Part shown: piece by piece, positions 12,055 to 21,347 of the stretch
How the letters are laid out: each line of letters starts with the position of its first letter
Position numbering within the stretch: position 1 is the first letter of the stretch
Source: Podaxis mareebaensis
Lineage: Eukaryota; Basidiomycota; Agaricomycetes; Agaricales; Agaricaceae
Length of the DNA stretch: 47,787 bases
NCBI GenBank assembly: GCA_018524725.1
Contig: JAEUWP010000233.1
Coordinates: 1-47,787 of the forward strand
Reading direction: 5' to 3'
Position numbers and translations under genes: made by a program
Notes under the pieces: generated by a model
Database searches by the model: none
Told to the model about the DNA's origin: nothing
The model's input: the letters and a program-made list of their open reading frames with translations, nothing else

Positions 12055-13349
12055 TTAGCAGTTTCCCAGGCCCAGTTTCTGTACCACGTCCTGCATAGTC
12101 ACTCGATCTTCTGGATTTGTCCTCCAACACTCTTGGAGAATGGGCCAGATGACCTCTTGTCCCTGGACAGATGGGACCGGACACCCAGGTTTTATTTGCC
12201 TCGCTGAAACATTGATGATAATCTGAGTGTCGACGAGGCCATCATATGGCACTCGACCTGTCCAGATCTGCATGGCATTTTAGTCAGTACAGCAATTGGG
12301 GAAGATGGTAATGTAACAAACCTCAAACGAAGAGAGAGCAAACGCATAGACGTCACTTTCTTTTGTCAGGCGAGCGTCCTGATCCCAAAGTTCCGGAGCC
12401 TGGTACCGACATGCACCAGCAGCCTTCGTCGCAGTAAATCCCTTGTAAGCAAGGTCTTTAGATCGACCGAAATCGCAGAGAAGCGGATTCCCCGAATCAC
12501 TGATAAGGATATTGTTCTGTCGTCAAGAACTCTTGAATACCTGAGAATGAATAAATAGAAGCCGGATGAGTCTACGCACTGGCTTGAGATCCCCGTGGAC
12601 TACATTCTTTCGGTGAAGGTACTCGAGACCTTTGGCTACGCCTCCCACCTGTCCAAAGCGGCCGCCGAATTCATATCTCAGCCGGGGTCTAACTTGATAC
12701 TCAATTTTAGAAAACGCACCATAATTAATTTATCGACTCCCGGGTGTTGTTTGAGATACTCAGAAATTGTGCCGTTTTTACAGTAAGGGGAAATGAGGGC
12801 GGGACAAGCAGGATTGCCAAATCCCTGCGCAAGGCCAAGGAACTTGAGAATGTTCGGGTGGTCCAGGTCTTTCCATGCTCGTGCCTCACGGTTCAAGTAC
12901 TTTCCAATAATCGATAGTGTCAGGCAAGACATCATTTGGAGTTAACTACGACTGACCCGTCGAGCAGCTTCAAGGTCTTCGTTCCTGTTGGCACCAATCA
13001 CCCGTAGGACCTTGATAGCGACCTTCGTTCGCTGCGTCATTCTTTGACTATTTTACTCCGTTAAGTAGCACACGTACCTTCAATGGCGGGCTGGTCCCCT
13101 TTTTGAACCATCCGATCCAGACATCGGAGAATGCGCCGCAGTGAGGGGGATTTGTTATATCCTGTTCACCACTGTGGCGCGTGACAGCCGCGGAGAGATC
13201 CTACAATGTTCCAGATGTACCTTTTGAATCGAAACGCGACGAGAAAAGATTAACAAGGAGCGTACAATGGTGGGATCCTCTATGAGGTCTTCCAGTTTCT
13301 GGATATGAGTGGGGGCCTCACCAGGAGCATTGGAGGTGGGAACGGTCAT
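12055..13349 (-). CDS. TKL-type protein kinase (kinase C of the cluster)
   Basis: A compact eukaryotic protein kinase of the tyrosine-kinase-like type that is expanded in Agaricomycetes. It starts at 13349 (MTVPTSNAPGEAPTHIQKLE). The spliced chain shows a Gly-rich loop (HCGAFSDVWIGWF), the ATP-binding Lys (TKVAIKVLRV), the hinge region (CPALISPYCKNGTISEYL), the catalytic loop VVHGDLKP-NNIL with HGD in place of HRD, DFGRS, and YQAPELWDQ. It ends in VVQKLGLGNC at a TAA (12055-12057). At least six introns have normal borders. All catalytic elements are present, so an active Ser/Thr (or dual) kinase is likely. The protein is little more than the kinase domain, with no visible receptor part or partner domain. 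Its substrate is unknown. Confidence 0.85.
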
Positions 13350-14127
13350 GGTCCAAGCCTGGTATGTGTGTTAATAATACGCCGGGATGTACCCATTACT
13401 GGACGGATGTCCATTTTTATAGTGTAGGGGACCAGTTGTCCATATGTGGAGATGCGTTGCTGTGGAGGGGGCGCTTGCGAGGTTGGGTTATCATAGAAGC
13501 AAGATGGGCGAAACGCGAGAGTGGAACGTGTTGCTTCCCGGGATCACAAGGATGATAACATGAGGTCTGTAAGCCACTTGCGTCAGAGAGCGATGATATA
13601 AGGATGCGTATTCTCACCAGGCCTATGCATGTCATGAGTTTCTAATAGTTGAGCGTCTATATCAGAACCGAGGCTTCGGAGCTGAATGATGCCACGACCC
13701 CGGGAGGGCAGTTAGTTTGCCAATGACTTCACTCGCCAAGTGAGATGCGCTATGTTGGTACCCACCATTGGTCTTCCGGTTTTCTCTCACACCACTTTAG
13801 CTATTGTACTGATCAAAACATTTGCTAGCAGACAGGTAAGTCAGAGACCTCAGACATATGGTTGCTTGTTCACCTTGTTCCGGCAATAGCCCTGCTATAC
13901 CTATCTCCTGCCCTAACGGCGGTCCTTCGGGAAATGGTAAATGAAATCCAAATTCACTTTACCACTAATGCAATGTCCGTCCATCCATGGTTCTATCTGG
14001 TTCTATCGCCCGCGGCCGTAATCAGCGCCTGGGGGGCGCCCTGACGGAGTCAAGGCTGCTCTCTTCCTTCCGAAATCGAGCATCCATCCAATTTTGGGTT
14101 GAGATCGGGTACGACCGAACCCACTCG
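13350..14127. other. intergenic between kinase C and the MDP-1 pseudogene
   Basis: This is the promoter side of kinase C (minus strand). No frame of family-like composition was seen, and CpG content is normal. Confidence 0.4.
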
Positions 14128-15390
14128 TCACTCGCTACTTGGCCTGCTACTTGTCCTCAATCCTCCCTGTTCAGGATGTTGCTTTCTGCACACAGCAAAG
14201 CTTTGCTCAAAAGCCTTATCCGCTAACCCAGAGGACGAAACAAGCTGAAATGCGACTCCCAGTTTCTCAACTCCTTCATTTCTATGCTTACCATCGAAGA
14301 ATAGCTGCGCCCCAAAATGCATATAATCAACTTCATGCCCACTTCCCAGTAGTCAGTGAGGGACTCCCACTTTGGAGTAGGGTGCCCCAGTCTTCTTACG
14401 TAATCCTTTGTGCAGTTGGATGCCAGACCCGGACCAATTTACCGCTGTCGCTTTGTATTTTAAGTAGCCTGCAGCGGGGCTAGCTGAATACCACTACCTA
14501 TCAAGGTGTCAGTAAAGGTATTCGCCCTAAGCTCTGGTATAAGTAAATGTATCCATGCATCCCTCGTGGATGGGCCTTTGTTCAGGTCTCCAATTCTGGA
14601 CGATCGAACTTAACCGCACACGCTTTTCGCCGGAAAACCCACATTTCTCGATTTGTTGTAGAGTCTTCCAAAACACGCGGACAAGGTGCGATCTGGGTGC
14701 CAGGTGGCCATGAGGAGATAGAAACTTGGTATCATATTAAGCGTCACCAACAATAGTCCAATATCTTCAAATGGTTCCAGTATTCCTAAGTGTTTCGCCT
14801 CAGGCGCTCGTTTGCTTGTGTTACCACTCTTTTTTGCGGCCAGGGTAGCCTCCTTCTAACCGAGACGTCAAATTGCAAGCGGCACTAACGCCAACACTAC
14901 CGACACCCCTAACGTGACAGGGCATCCGTACAAGAAGTAGACATGGTGGGCTTCCTAATACGTCCGTTGAGACAAGATCTTATGAGCAGTATGGCATTCA
15001 GACGGTGAACAAATTTCCACCAAGATGTAACGCACCCAGGACAAACCATCGTCATAATGGAGAGCTGGAGCAGGAAGCCAGCGTTTGTCTTGTCGGGTCA
15101 CACCATACAATGGAGCAGTGCAGTGTGCTTGCCTACGGGGGGATGCGAACCGTCACTAGCATAGGCAACGAGGTCGAAGCCCTATCTGAGTGGCCACCAG
15201 TTCCCTGATCGATAATGGCGAAGACACAACGAGTTGAGGGAGGGGAAGATGTATGGACCTGGCGCGCTCGTCCTCGAACATGCCGCTGCGCACCCATATG
15301 CTGCTTTGAGCCTGCAAAGGACCAAGGGGAACATCTTTGTCGAAAGCGAGTGTATCGTTCTTCCTGTTGTCAGTCACTGTGATGAAGTAA
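14128..15390 (-). pseudogene. MDP-1 phosphatase pseudogene (duplicate of the gene at 9.8-10.8 kb)
   Basis: Pieces of MDP-1 appear in the correct order on the minus strand. Near 15,370 there is a match to the central exon (NDTLAFDKDVP), after which the frame shifts. The next motif, LKAAYGCAAACSRTSAP, continues in another frame. Near 14,400 there is LRKKTGAPYSKV, and the last exon (14,310-14,128) reads LFFDGKHRNEGVEKLGVAFQ. The Mg-binding FFDDEH of the intact paralog is FFDGKH here, and the N-terminal DxD exon was not found. Frameshift, lost acidic residue and lost start make it a pseudogene. It lies between kinases B and C, as expected from duplication of a kinase plus MDP-1 block. Confidence 0.78.
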
Positions 15391-15862
15391 GGAATATATA
15401 AGTAGTGATGCGACAGAATGATCACAATCATTAAATGCTTGACATGTCTTATGTACCGCCGTCTGTGCAGCCACCCTGGTGAGCATCTGTTAGAATGACG
15501 AATACGCTTCGAGGCCACGCGCAGACAGCAACCGTGGCCCTTATTCCTCTGACTGTCCCTTAGACACACTATTTCCCTAACTACGAGATGTGCATGGTGC
15601 TATTCTCCGCGACGAGTTTTACATGTATGATTTGACCAGTTGGAAAGCATAGGCATCTTGGTGGCCCCTTCAACTGGAATGTTGAAAGGGCTTCAAACTT
15701 CTGTCCTCCAGATCTGTTACCCCTTGAAGAGAAATTACTATTTATGAATGGCATTCCTCGGAACGTCGAAACTCTGAGCTGAACAAAATATAAGATTCTG
15801 TTAAGGTGATGGTCGAGGCCTGAAAATCCCTCGTCCGCCTCGAGGAGCGAGGGAACAACAAT

Positions 15863-17082
15863 CACTGAGGAAGTTTAATTATCTCCAATCTCTCCACGAC
15901 GGACTCCATGTCTAATCTTTCCTCGGGCTCGCTCTTCCAACAGTCCTCAAAAAGCGCCCAAAGAAAGTCTGTTCCCACAGGAGCTGATTCCGGATACTCA
16001 GGTCTCGCATCCCTCATTACAATACTGAGGATAATGCTCGTGTCTTGATGGATATCATAGAAGGGCTGTAACCCCGTCCAGATCTGTGAAATCGTTAGCT
16101 AGAAGATTATTCAAAACGAGACATTGAGCCTACCTCGTAAGAGGTGAGTGCAAAGGCATACACATCAGTAGGCTTGTTAGGGCCAGTGCCCTGGAGAAGC
16201 TCTGCGGGTTGGTAGCGACACGCTCCAGCAGGTTGCGTGGTAAAACCACTCTTGGTGAGAATTTTGGAACGGCCAAAGTCGCAAAGGAGCGGACGGCCAT
16301 CATCATGAATGAGAATGTTGGACTTGAATTAGTGAGTAGGCAGTTAATACGAGACGGTCAGCCAGGCAAACGATTTGCTTACTGGTTTAACATCTCCGTG
16401 TATGACAGACATTTGGTGAAGATACTGTAGACCTTTGGAGACGCCTTTGATCTAGAAAAGAGTGAGTCGTGACCTCCCTGGAGAGAAGATAGCGGACAAC
16501 ACACTATATACAGTCTCGTATCGATATCTGGGTGCGTTCTAAGATAATCGTTGGCGGTTCCATTCTCGCAATAAGGAGAAATCAGGGCGGGGCAGCCAAA
16601 TCTTCCATGATCAGGTGCTAGACCAAGGAATTTGAGGACGTTGGGATGGTCCAATTGGTGCCAAACCGCCGCCTCTCTATTAAGATACTAGGGAGGAGGT
16701 TAGCAGGACTTTTAATTCGTTCATGAGAGATAATGACTCGCCCTTGTGATTCCGTTAACCACATCTTTCTCGCTCATCATTCGCAGTACTTTGATGGCAA
16801 CCTTTAGTGCCAGTGATCGACTCGAGCTGCATTGTATAGAAGTCCTTGTCATATACTCACTTTAACCTTTGTGTTGTCATCCTTCGTGAAATACCCAACG
16901 TAGATGTCTGCATAACCACCGCCGTGGTTGGGCTGAACGGAATCATCTTCACGCTGAATGCGCTTGCTGAGATCCTGAAAGAATGGATGGTCTTAGAGAA
17001 TGCCACAGCTAAGGATCGATCAACATACTGTGTACTTATCCATTTGGGTGGGTATAGTGGTCGGAGTAGGTTGCATGAGCAT
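15863..17082 (-). CDS. TKL-type protein kinase (kinase B of the cluster)
   Basis: A paralog of kinase C with the same exon plan. It starts at 17082 (MLMQPTPTTIPTQMDKYT). The Gly-rich loop is HGGGYADIYVGYF, the ATP-binding Lys is in VAIKVLRMM, and the hinge is CPALISPYCENGTANDYL. The catalytic loop is VIHGDVKP-SNIL, followed by DFGRSK. The activation segment ends in CRYQPAELLQ, so the usual APE reads PAE. It ends in ERLEIIKLPQ at a TGA (15863-15865). Introns have normal borders and there are no internal stops, so the gene appears intact. It differs from kinase C enough that the duplication is not recent. Substrate and regulation are unknown. The stretch 15,391-15,862 between it and the MDP-1 pseudogene shows no gene. 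Confidence 0.85.
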
Positions 17083-17309
17083 CCTGTCAGAGATATGGCG
17101 GACTTCTAATCTGTATGCACGATAAGGATATTATTCTTTGACATACCCAAGACGCTCACACCAGAGAGTTGAAGATTGGAAAGGAGATAGAGCGTCCAAG
17201 CAGGGATACTGGGCAGAACCGAGGACGCGCTGCTAGTGGAAATAATAGCTTAGGAACTTCATCGCACCCTGCGGGCCCCAGGACAAGGAAACGTTATCGG
17301 AAGACATGA

Positions 17310-17737
17310 GGCAGCCATGAGGCCCGAGGCGCTGGAGGATGTCGTATGGGCGTTGGAAGGAGGGGAAGTTCTACCCGGTAACTTAGCGCCTGTCCAGCGC
17401 CTTACGTTATCTCCAGGTTCTCAGTGCCACATATTTTTGGAGAGAAGCGAACACGTGAGAGTCCAACGTTGCAACATTCACCCTATGACCTCCACTTCTC
17501 CTTGCCTAATTTCTCCCCAACCTTCGATAACAGGTGGAGATGATCCTATGCCAAGGACTTGGATCGGCCAATCACTCAAACGCTTCAGCATTTCGGCCCC
17601 TTGAACCAAGGCAAACTGGAGGGGCTGACTGGCGGTTCGCCTAATTATCATTCAAGTCTCCCCAAATCAATGCAAGTCAGAGTTCCTGAGAACCTCGAGT
17701 TTATTGATCTCGAACAGAAGTTACAAAGAGTCAAGGA
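17310..17737. repeat. second copy of the kinase 3' flank
   Basis: This stretch aligns by eye with 11,590-12,050, including the PSF[KQ]RPYD-coding segment and the CACCCTATG...CTTTCGATA / CACCCTATG...CCTTCGATA segment. It follows kinase A as the other copy follows kinase C, so the two kinases and their 3' flanks were probably copied as one unit. Confidence 0.6.
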
Positions 17738-18586
17738 TTACTGCTCAAGCGCTTGCGGTCCATCCACGAGGTCCATCAATTTCTGTACTACTTCCTTCAT
17801 AGTTGGCCGGTCAATTGCGGCGGTCTCCCAACATTCCTGTAGGATGGGCCACATAATATCTTCACCATGGATGGGAGTGGTCGGGCGTTTTGGCTTTAGT
17901 TTGTTTGTTATAACGTGGGCGATAACTAGGTTTTCACTGAGGCCACCATATGGCTCTTCATTTGCCCAGATCTACGCCATGTCATACGATGATCGGGAAA
18001 AGGAAATAAGGCAAACCTTGAAAGAAGAGAGTGCAAATGCATAGACGTCAGTAGTGTTCGTTGGACCAGTTTCCTCGGCCAGTAGTTCCGGGGCTTGATA
18101 GCGGGCTGCACCAGCAGCTGCTGTTGCAGTAAAGCCGCGATAAGCGAGGTCCTTGGAACGGCCGAAGTCACAGAGAAGTGGATTCCCAGAATTGTCAATG
18201 AGGATATTGTTCTGTCACCAAAATATCTTAAATATATAGGAATCATGGTTAAAAGTTGAGTTTACTCACTGGTTTGAGATCCCCATGGACTACGTTCTCT
18301 TGATGAAGATATTCAAGCCCTTGGGCTATGCCTTTTACCTGTCCATTACACCGCCAAATTTGGAGATGATCAGGCATCTAAGCTGACAGTAAGTATTGTG
18401 AGACTCACCATGAAGATTCTATTGGACTTCGGATGATGCCCCAGGTATTCCATGATTGTGCCGTTCTCACAGTAGGGGGAAATGAGGGCGGGACAACCAG
18501 AGTGCCCATGACTCTGGGAGAGACCAAGAAATCTCAGGACATTGGGATGCTTTAGCTTGCTCCATGCTTGTGCCTTGCAGTTCAAA
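17738..18586 (-). pseudogene. TKL-type protein kinase missing its N-terminal exons (kinase A)
   Basis: The C-terminal four fifths of a third kinase: HLNCKAQAWSKLKHPNVLRF, the hinge CPALISPYCENGTIMEYL, the catalytic loop VVHGDLKP-NNIL, DFGRSK and YQAPELLAEE, ending in QALEQ at a TAA (17738-17740). The exons that should carry the start codon, the Gly-rich loop and the VAIKV lysine are absent. Upstream of the HLNCKA exon (acceptor near 18,587) the sequence passes into palindromic repeats and CpG-poor transposon DNA by about 18,640. The remaining exons have no stops, so the truncation is either recent or still tolerated. Without the ATP-binding half it cannot be an active kinase. A distant upstream exon outside the recognisable block is possible but not seen. 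Confidence 0.75.
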
Positions 18587-18644
18587 TGCTTTTAAACAAA
18601 GTCAGATAATGAGGGGGCAGGGGACTGATGTATATGGTTTATGA

Positions 18645-18702
18645 GACATACAACTAGCTGTATGTAGGGCATACAACTGGCTGTATGTAAGGCATACAAC
18701 CC
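18645..18702. repeat. 23-bp palindromic tandem repeat at the edge of the transposon block
   Basis: About two and a half copies, period 23 bp, of a unit containing CATACAACTAGCTGTATG or CATACAACTGGCTGTATG. Each copy is nearly self-complementary. The array lies exactly where the kinase sequence gives way to CpG-poor DNA. Confidence 0.7.
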
Positions 18703-18705
18703 ACC

Positions 18706-18931
18706 TACTGCATCTAAGTCCTTAATAGTAGTAGAGTTCTACTGTTCTGGGAACCTTAATAGGAGTAGAATTCTACTGTTCTGGGGACCTTAATAGGAGT
18801 AGAATTCTACTGCACTTAGGGCCCTAATGATAGTAGAATTCTACTATACCTTGGACCTTAATGGTAGTTGAATTCTACTGTTCCTAGGACCTTAATAGGA
18901 GTAGAATTCTACTGCATCTAGGACCTTAATG
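18706..18931. repeat. 34-bp tandem array with a perfect inner palindrome
   Basis: Six full copies (period exactly 34 bp from 18,720 to 18,923) plus partial copies at both ends. The unit begins CCTTAATAGGAGTAG and has GTAGAATTCTAC, a 12-bp perfect palindrome with an EcoRI site, at its centre. Copies 1, 4 and 5 carry point changes. There are no spacers, so this is a minisatellite and not a CRISPR array. Confidence 0.85.
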
Positions 18932-19500
18932 CATCAACAAATTGGCTTAAATTAGTTATTACATGTTGATTTATATAATTCATCTGAAGAATAAGATGGA
19001 CTATAACAGCTGGAAAAATATTTGATTGAGTAAGAAATGACATATAAACTTTTTGAAGGTATAGCATCATTTACAAAACCTTATATTGCCTTTCTTATCA
19101 CATACAAAACCTTTTATTGCCTTTCCTATCACACACAAAGGTTTTGCTTGGAGTATATCAAATACAATCATATTTTGAGGATATATAGATAAGAACAAGC
19201 AAATACTGCTAACTTTTTTACCTCAAAAACAGCTTATGAGAATTATCAGACACTGAAAGAAGACTCAGACTGGTGAAATAAGCTGAAAAATGATTTTTTT
19301 CAGATTTTTCCTAAGTACTTTAGTCTGGACTGGAAAATAAATTGCATTTTTCAAGCCAATGGCTTGATGGTTTTTCAAGAGTGAATTTCCTCCAGGATGT
19401 TCTCAATGAGATCTATCAATTGAGACTACATTCATAAATTTTGAAGAGCTTTGAAATAGTGTCTGCCCCAATAGCAGATAGGTCATATTCAATCACAGTA
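18932..19500. other. AT-rich, CpG-free sequence with no visible gene
   Basis: Low-complexity AT-rich DNA without a usable reading frame and with essentially no CpG. A short stretch around 19,075-19,140 repeats itself (CCTTTCTTATCACATACAAA / CCTTTCCTATCACACACAAA). It is probably relic transposon DNA that can no longer be classified. Confidence 0.45.
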
Positions 19501-19504
19501 TAGT

Positions 19505-19665
19505 GCTCAGCAAGATATGATGGCTCAACTGGAGGAGTGCTATGATTCTTCCAAGAGGTTCTGAGTTCAAATCCCAGTCTAACTAACTAATTGAGGGACA
19601 TTCTCTCAAATAGCTGAGTGGTGTGATGCTATTCCAGTAGGTTCTGGATTCAAGCTCTAGGCTAG
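19505..19665 (+). repeat. dimer of tRNA-like units (possible SINE head)
   Basis: Two successive stretches have pol III-type boxes with tRNA spacing. Unit 1 has an A-box-like TGGCTCAACTGG followed 28 bases later by a T-arm (CTGAG-TTCAAAT-CCCAG). Unit 2 has TAGCTGAGTGG and then CTGGA-TTCAAGC-TCTAG. In both, the usual TTCGA of the T loop reads TTCAA, the change expected from CpG decay. Neither folds well enough in the anticodon arm to be called a functional tRNA. A SINE derived from tRNA is the best guess. Confidence 0.4.
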
Positions 19666-19730
19666 TTAATTTTTGGTGTTTTTCATTGTTGCTTTTCTAT
19701 GAAAATTTACATGTATACATACATCCAGTA

Positions 19731-20015
19731 TGTTGGCTGTCCTTGCATACCCTGGTGTTATGGTCTCATCTATGTTTAGAACATACTTACTCAGCACACT
19801 GTTTCATCCTATGTTTCAGCCCCTTGCTACACCCCACCTTAGTCATCCACTGACTCATCATCTTGTTTCATCTATTCTTAGCTGTCCTTTCTATAGTATA
19901 TAAACCCTAGGTAGAGCACCTGTATTCCTTATGCTTTACTAACTAGTTTTTTCCCCTTTGCTCATCCTCAAGTCTTTGCCTAGTTGCAACCTGAGTTCAT
20001 ACAAAGGTTGTAACA
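19731..20015 (+). repeat. putative 5' LTR of the first gypsy element
   Basis: A 285-bp stretch starts with TG and ends with CA (TGTTGGCTG...GTTGTAACA). It contains a good TATA box (TATAGTATATAAACC near 19,892) and is followed by TTTGGTAAAGTG, a plausible primer-binding region. It lies just upstream of gag. No matching 3' copy was found, so the call rests on position and signals only. Confidence 0.4.
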
Positions 20016-20205
20016 TTTGGTAAAGTGTCACCAACTCACCTTGTAACAAGGAAGGCCCAACTAGGGGCATATACCAAGGCACAACCAGGTATGACACCAG
20101 TGCTCAACTAGAAGCAAGGCTCAGTGTATGAGTGGAAGCAATATTTGAAACAGTTGAGAAGGAACACCAGCACCATACAGCCTAGGACAGACCAGAGAGT
20201 CATTA

Positions 20206-21258
20206 GTGGCAGAATTTTCAGATGTTACAGAGAGCAAACACACCAATGATGAAGAGACCACTGAATCAGAACTTGAAGGCCAACTAGAACCTGCAGATGA
20301 AGAGCAACCAGAGGAATCAGCAGACAAAGAAGAGCCAGAAGAACTTGCAGATGAAGAAGAATCAGAACCAGTAGACAAAGAAGACATCAATATCAACATG
20401 GCTGAAGAAACAGCAGCAACTCAGCAGACAGGAGGGAAATCATTGGTCCCTGATCCAGGATTTTTTGATGGAAACAGAAGCCAGTTTGATGACTGGTGGA
20501 GGTCAATAACATTTTTCTTGAAGTTCAACAAGATTGATGAGGCTGACAGGAGGGCTGTAGCAGTACTCTCACAAATGAGAGGAGGAACCACAGGACAATT
20601 CACAAGCATGAAGCTCAACCAGATGGAAAACAGTGACAACACATTTGTGTGGGATACATTCTGAAAGGAAGTAGAAGCAACATTCAGGAATGAAGGGCAA
20701 CAAAGTGATGCAGAATGGAGAATTGAGACATACTGACAGAACAACAAGCACATGGCAGACTTCCTCATTGAATTTGATGTATTGAAGATGAGATCCAAGA
20801 CAGATGACAAACATGCCATATTCCTACTCAAGAAGAACACATGTTCAGACATCATCAAGACCATATTAGGATTCCTAATCAAGGCAATGCCTGAATCCTA
20901 CAAGCAATAGAAGGAGACCATCTTGAACATTGGCTTAGGATATGAAGCTGTTGAAACCCAAACCAGACACACAGGAACTGGCATCACATATGGAGGCATG
21001 GGTCAACCAATGGAGATAGGAAGGCAGATGATGCCCAACAACAAGGCACCACCCTGATGTTTCAAATGCAACATTATAGGGCACATCACCTAAGACTGCA
21101 AGAAGCCAGGAGGAAGAAGGTGCTTCAACTGTGGCAGAGAAGGGTACATCTCTAGAAACTGCAGAGCACCCAAGAAGGCATGCATCAGGAGCATGGAGGA
21201 GGAACAGGAAGGCAAGGAAGGATCAGAGCAGCAGGGTTTTTCTGAAGGCTCAGAGTGA
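20206..21258 (+). pseudogene. gag of the first gypsy element
   Basis: A capsid/nucleocapsid-type polyprotein. An acidic, Glu/Asp-rich N-terminus is followed by a capsid-like segment (FFDGNRSQFDDWWRSITFFL) and then two zinc knuckles near 21,060-21,165. The first reads CFKCNIIGHIT-stop-DC; the second, CFNCGREGYISRNC, has Tyr in place of the metal-binding His. In-frame stops occur near 20,663, 20,737, 20,909 and 21,056, three of them TGA. The true start is unclear because the frame upstream is also broken. It cannot make a full Gag protein. Confidence 0.8.
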
Positions 21259-21347
21259 GTGCAAACTCTCAAGCCATTGTATTTAAAGCTTCTTCTAGAC
21301 AATCATACATGATTCCTCAAAGAAGAAGTGGAGTGTGAGAACTCTTT

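Noticed and set aside
18706..18931. Regular 34-bp repeats as a CRISPR array
   Set aside because: Repeats are directly adjacent with no variable spacers, the genome is fungal, and there are no cas-like genes.
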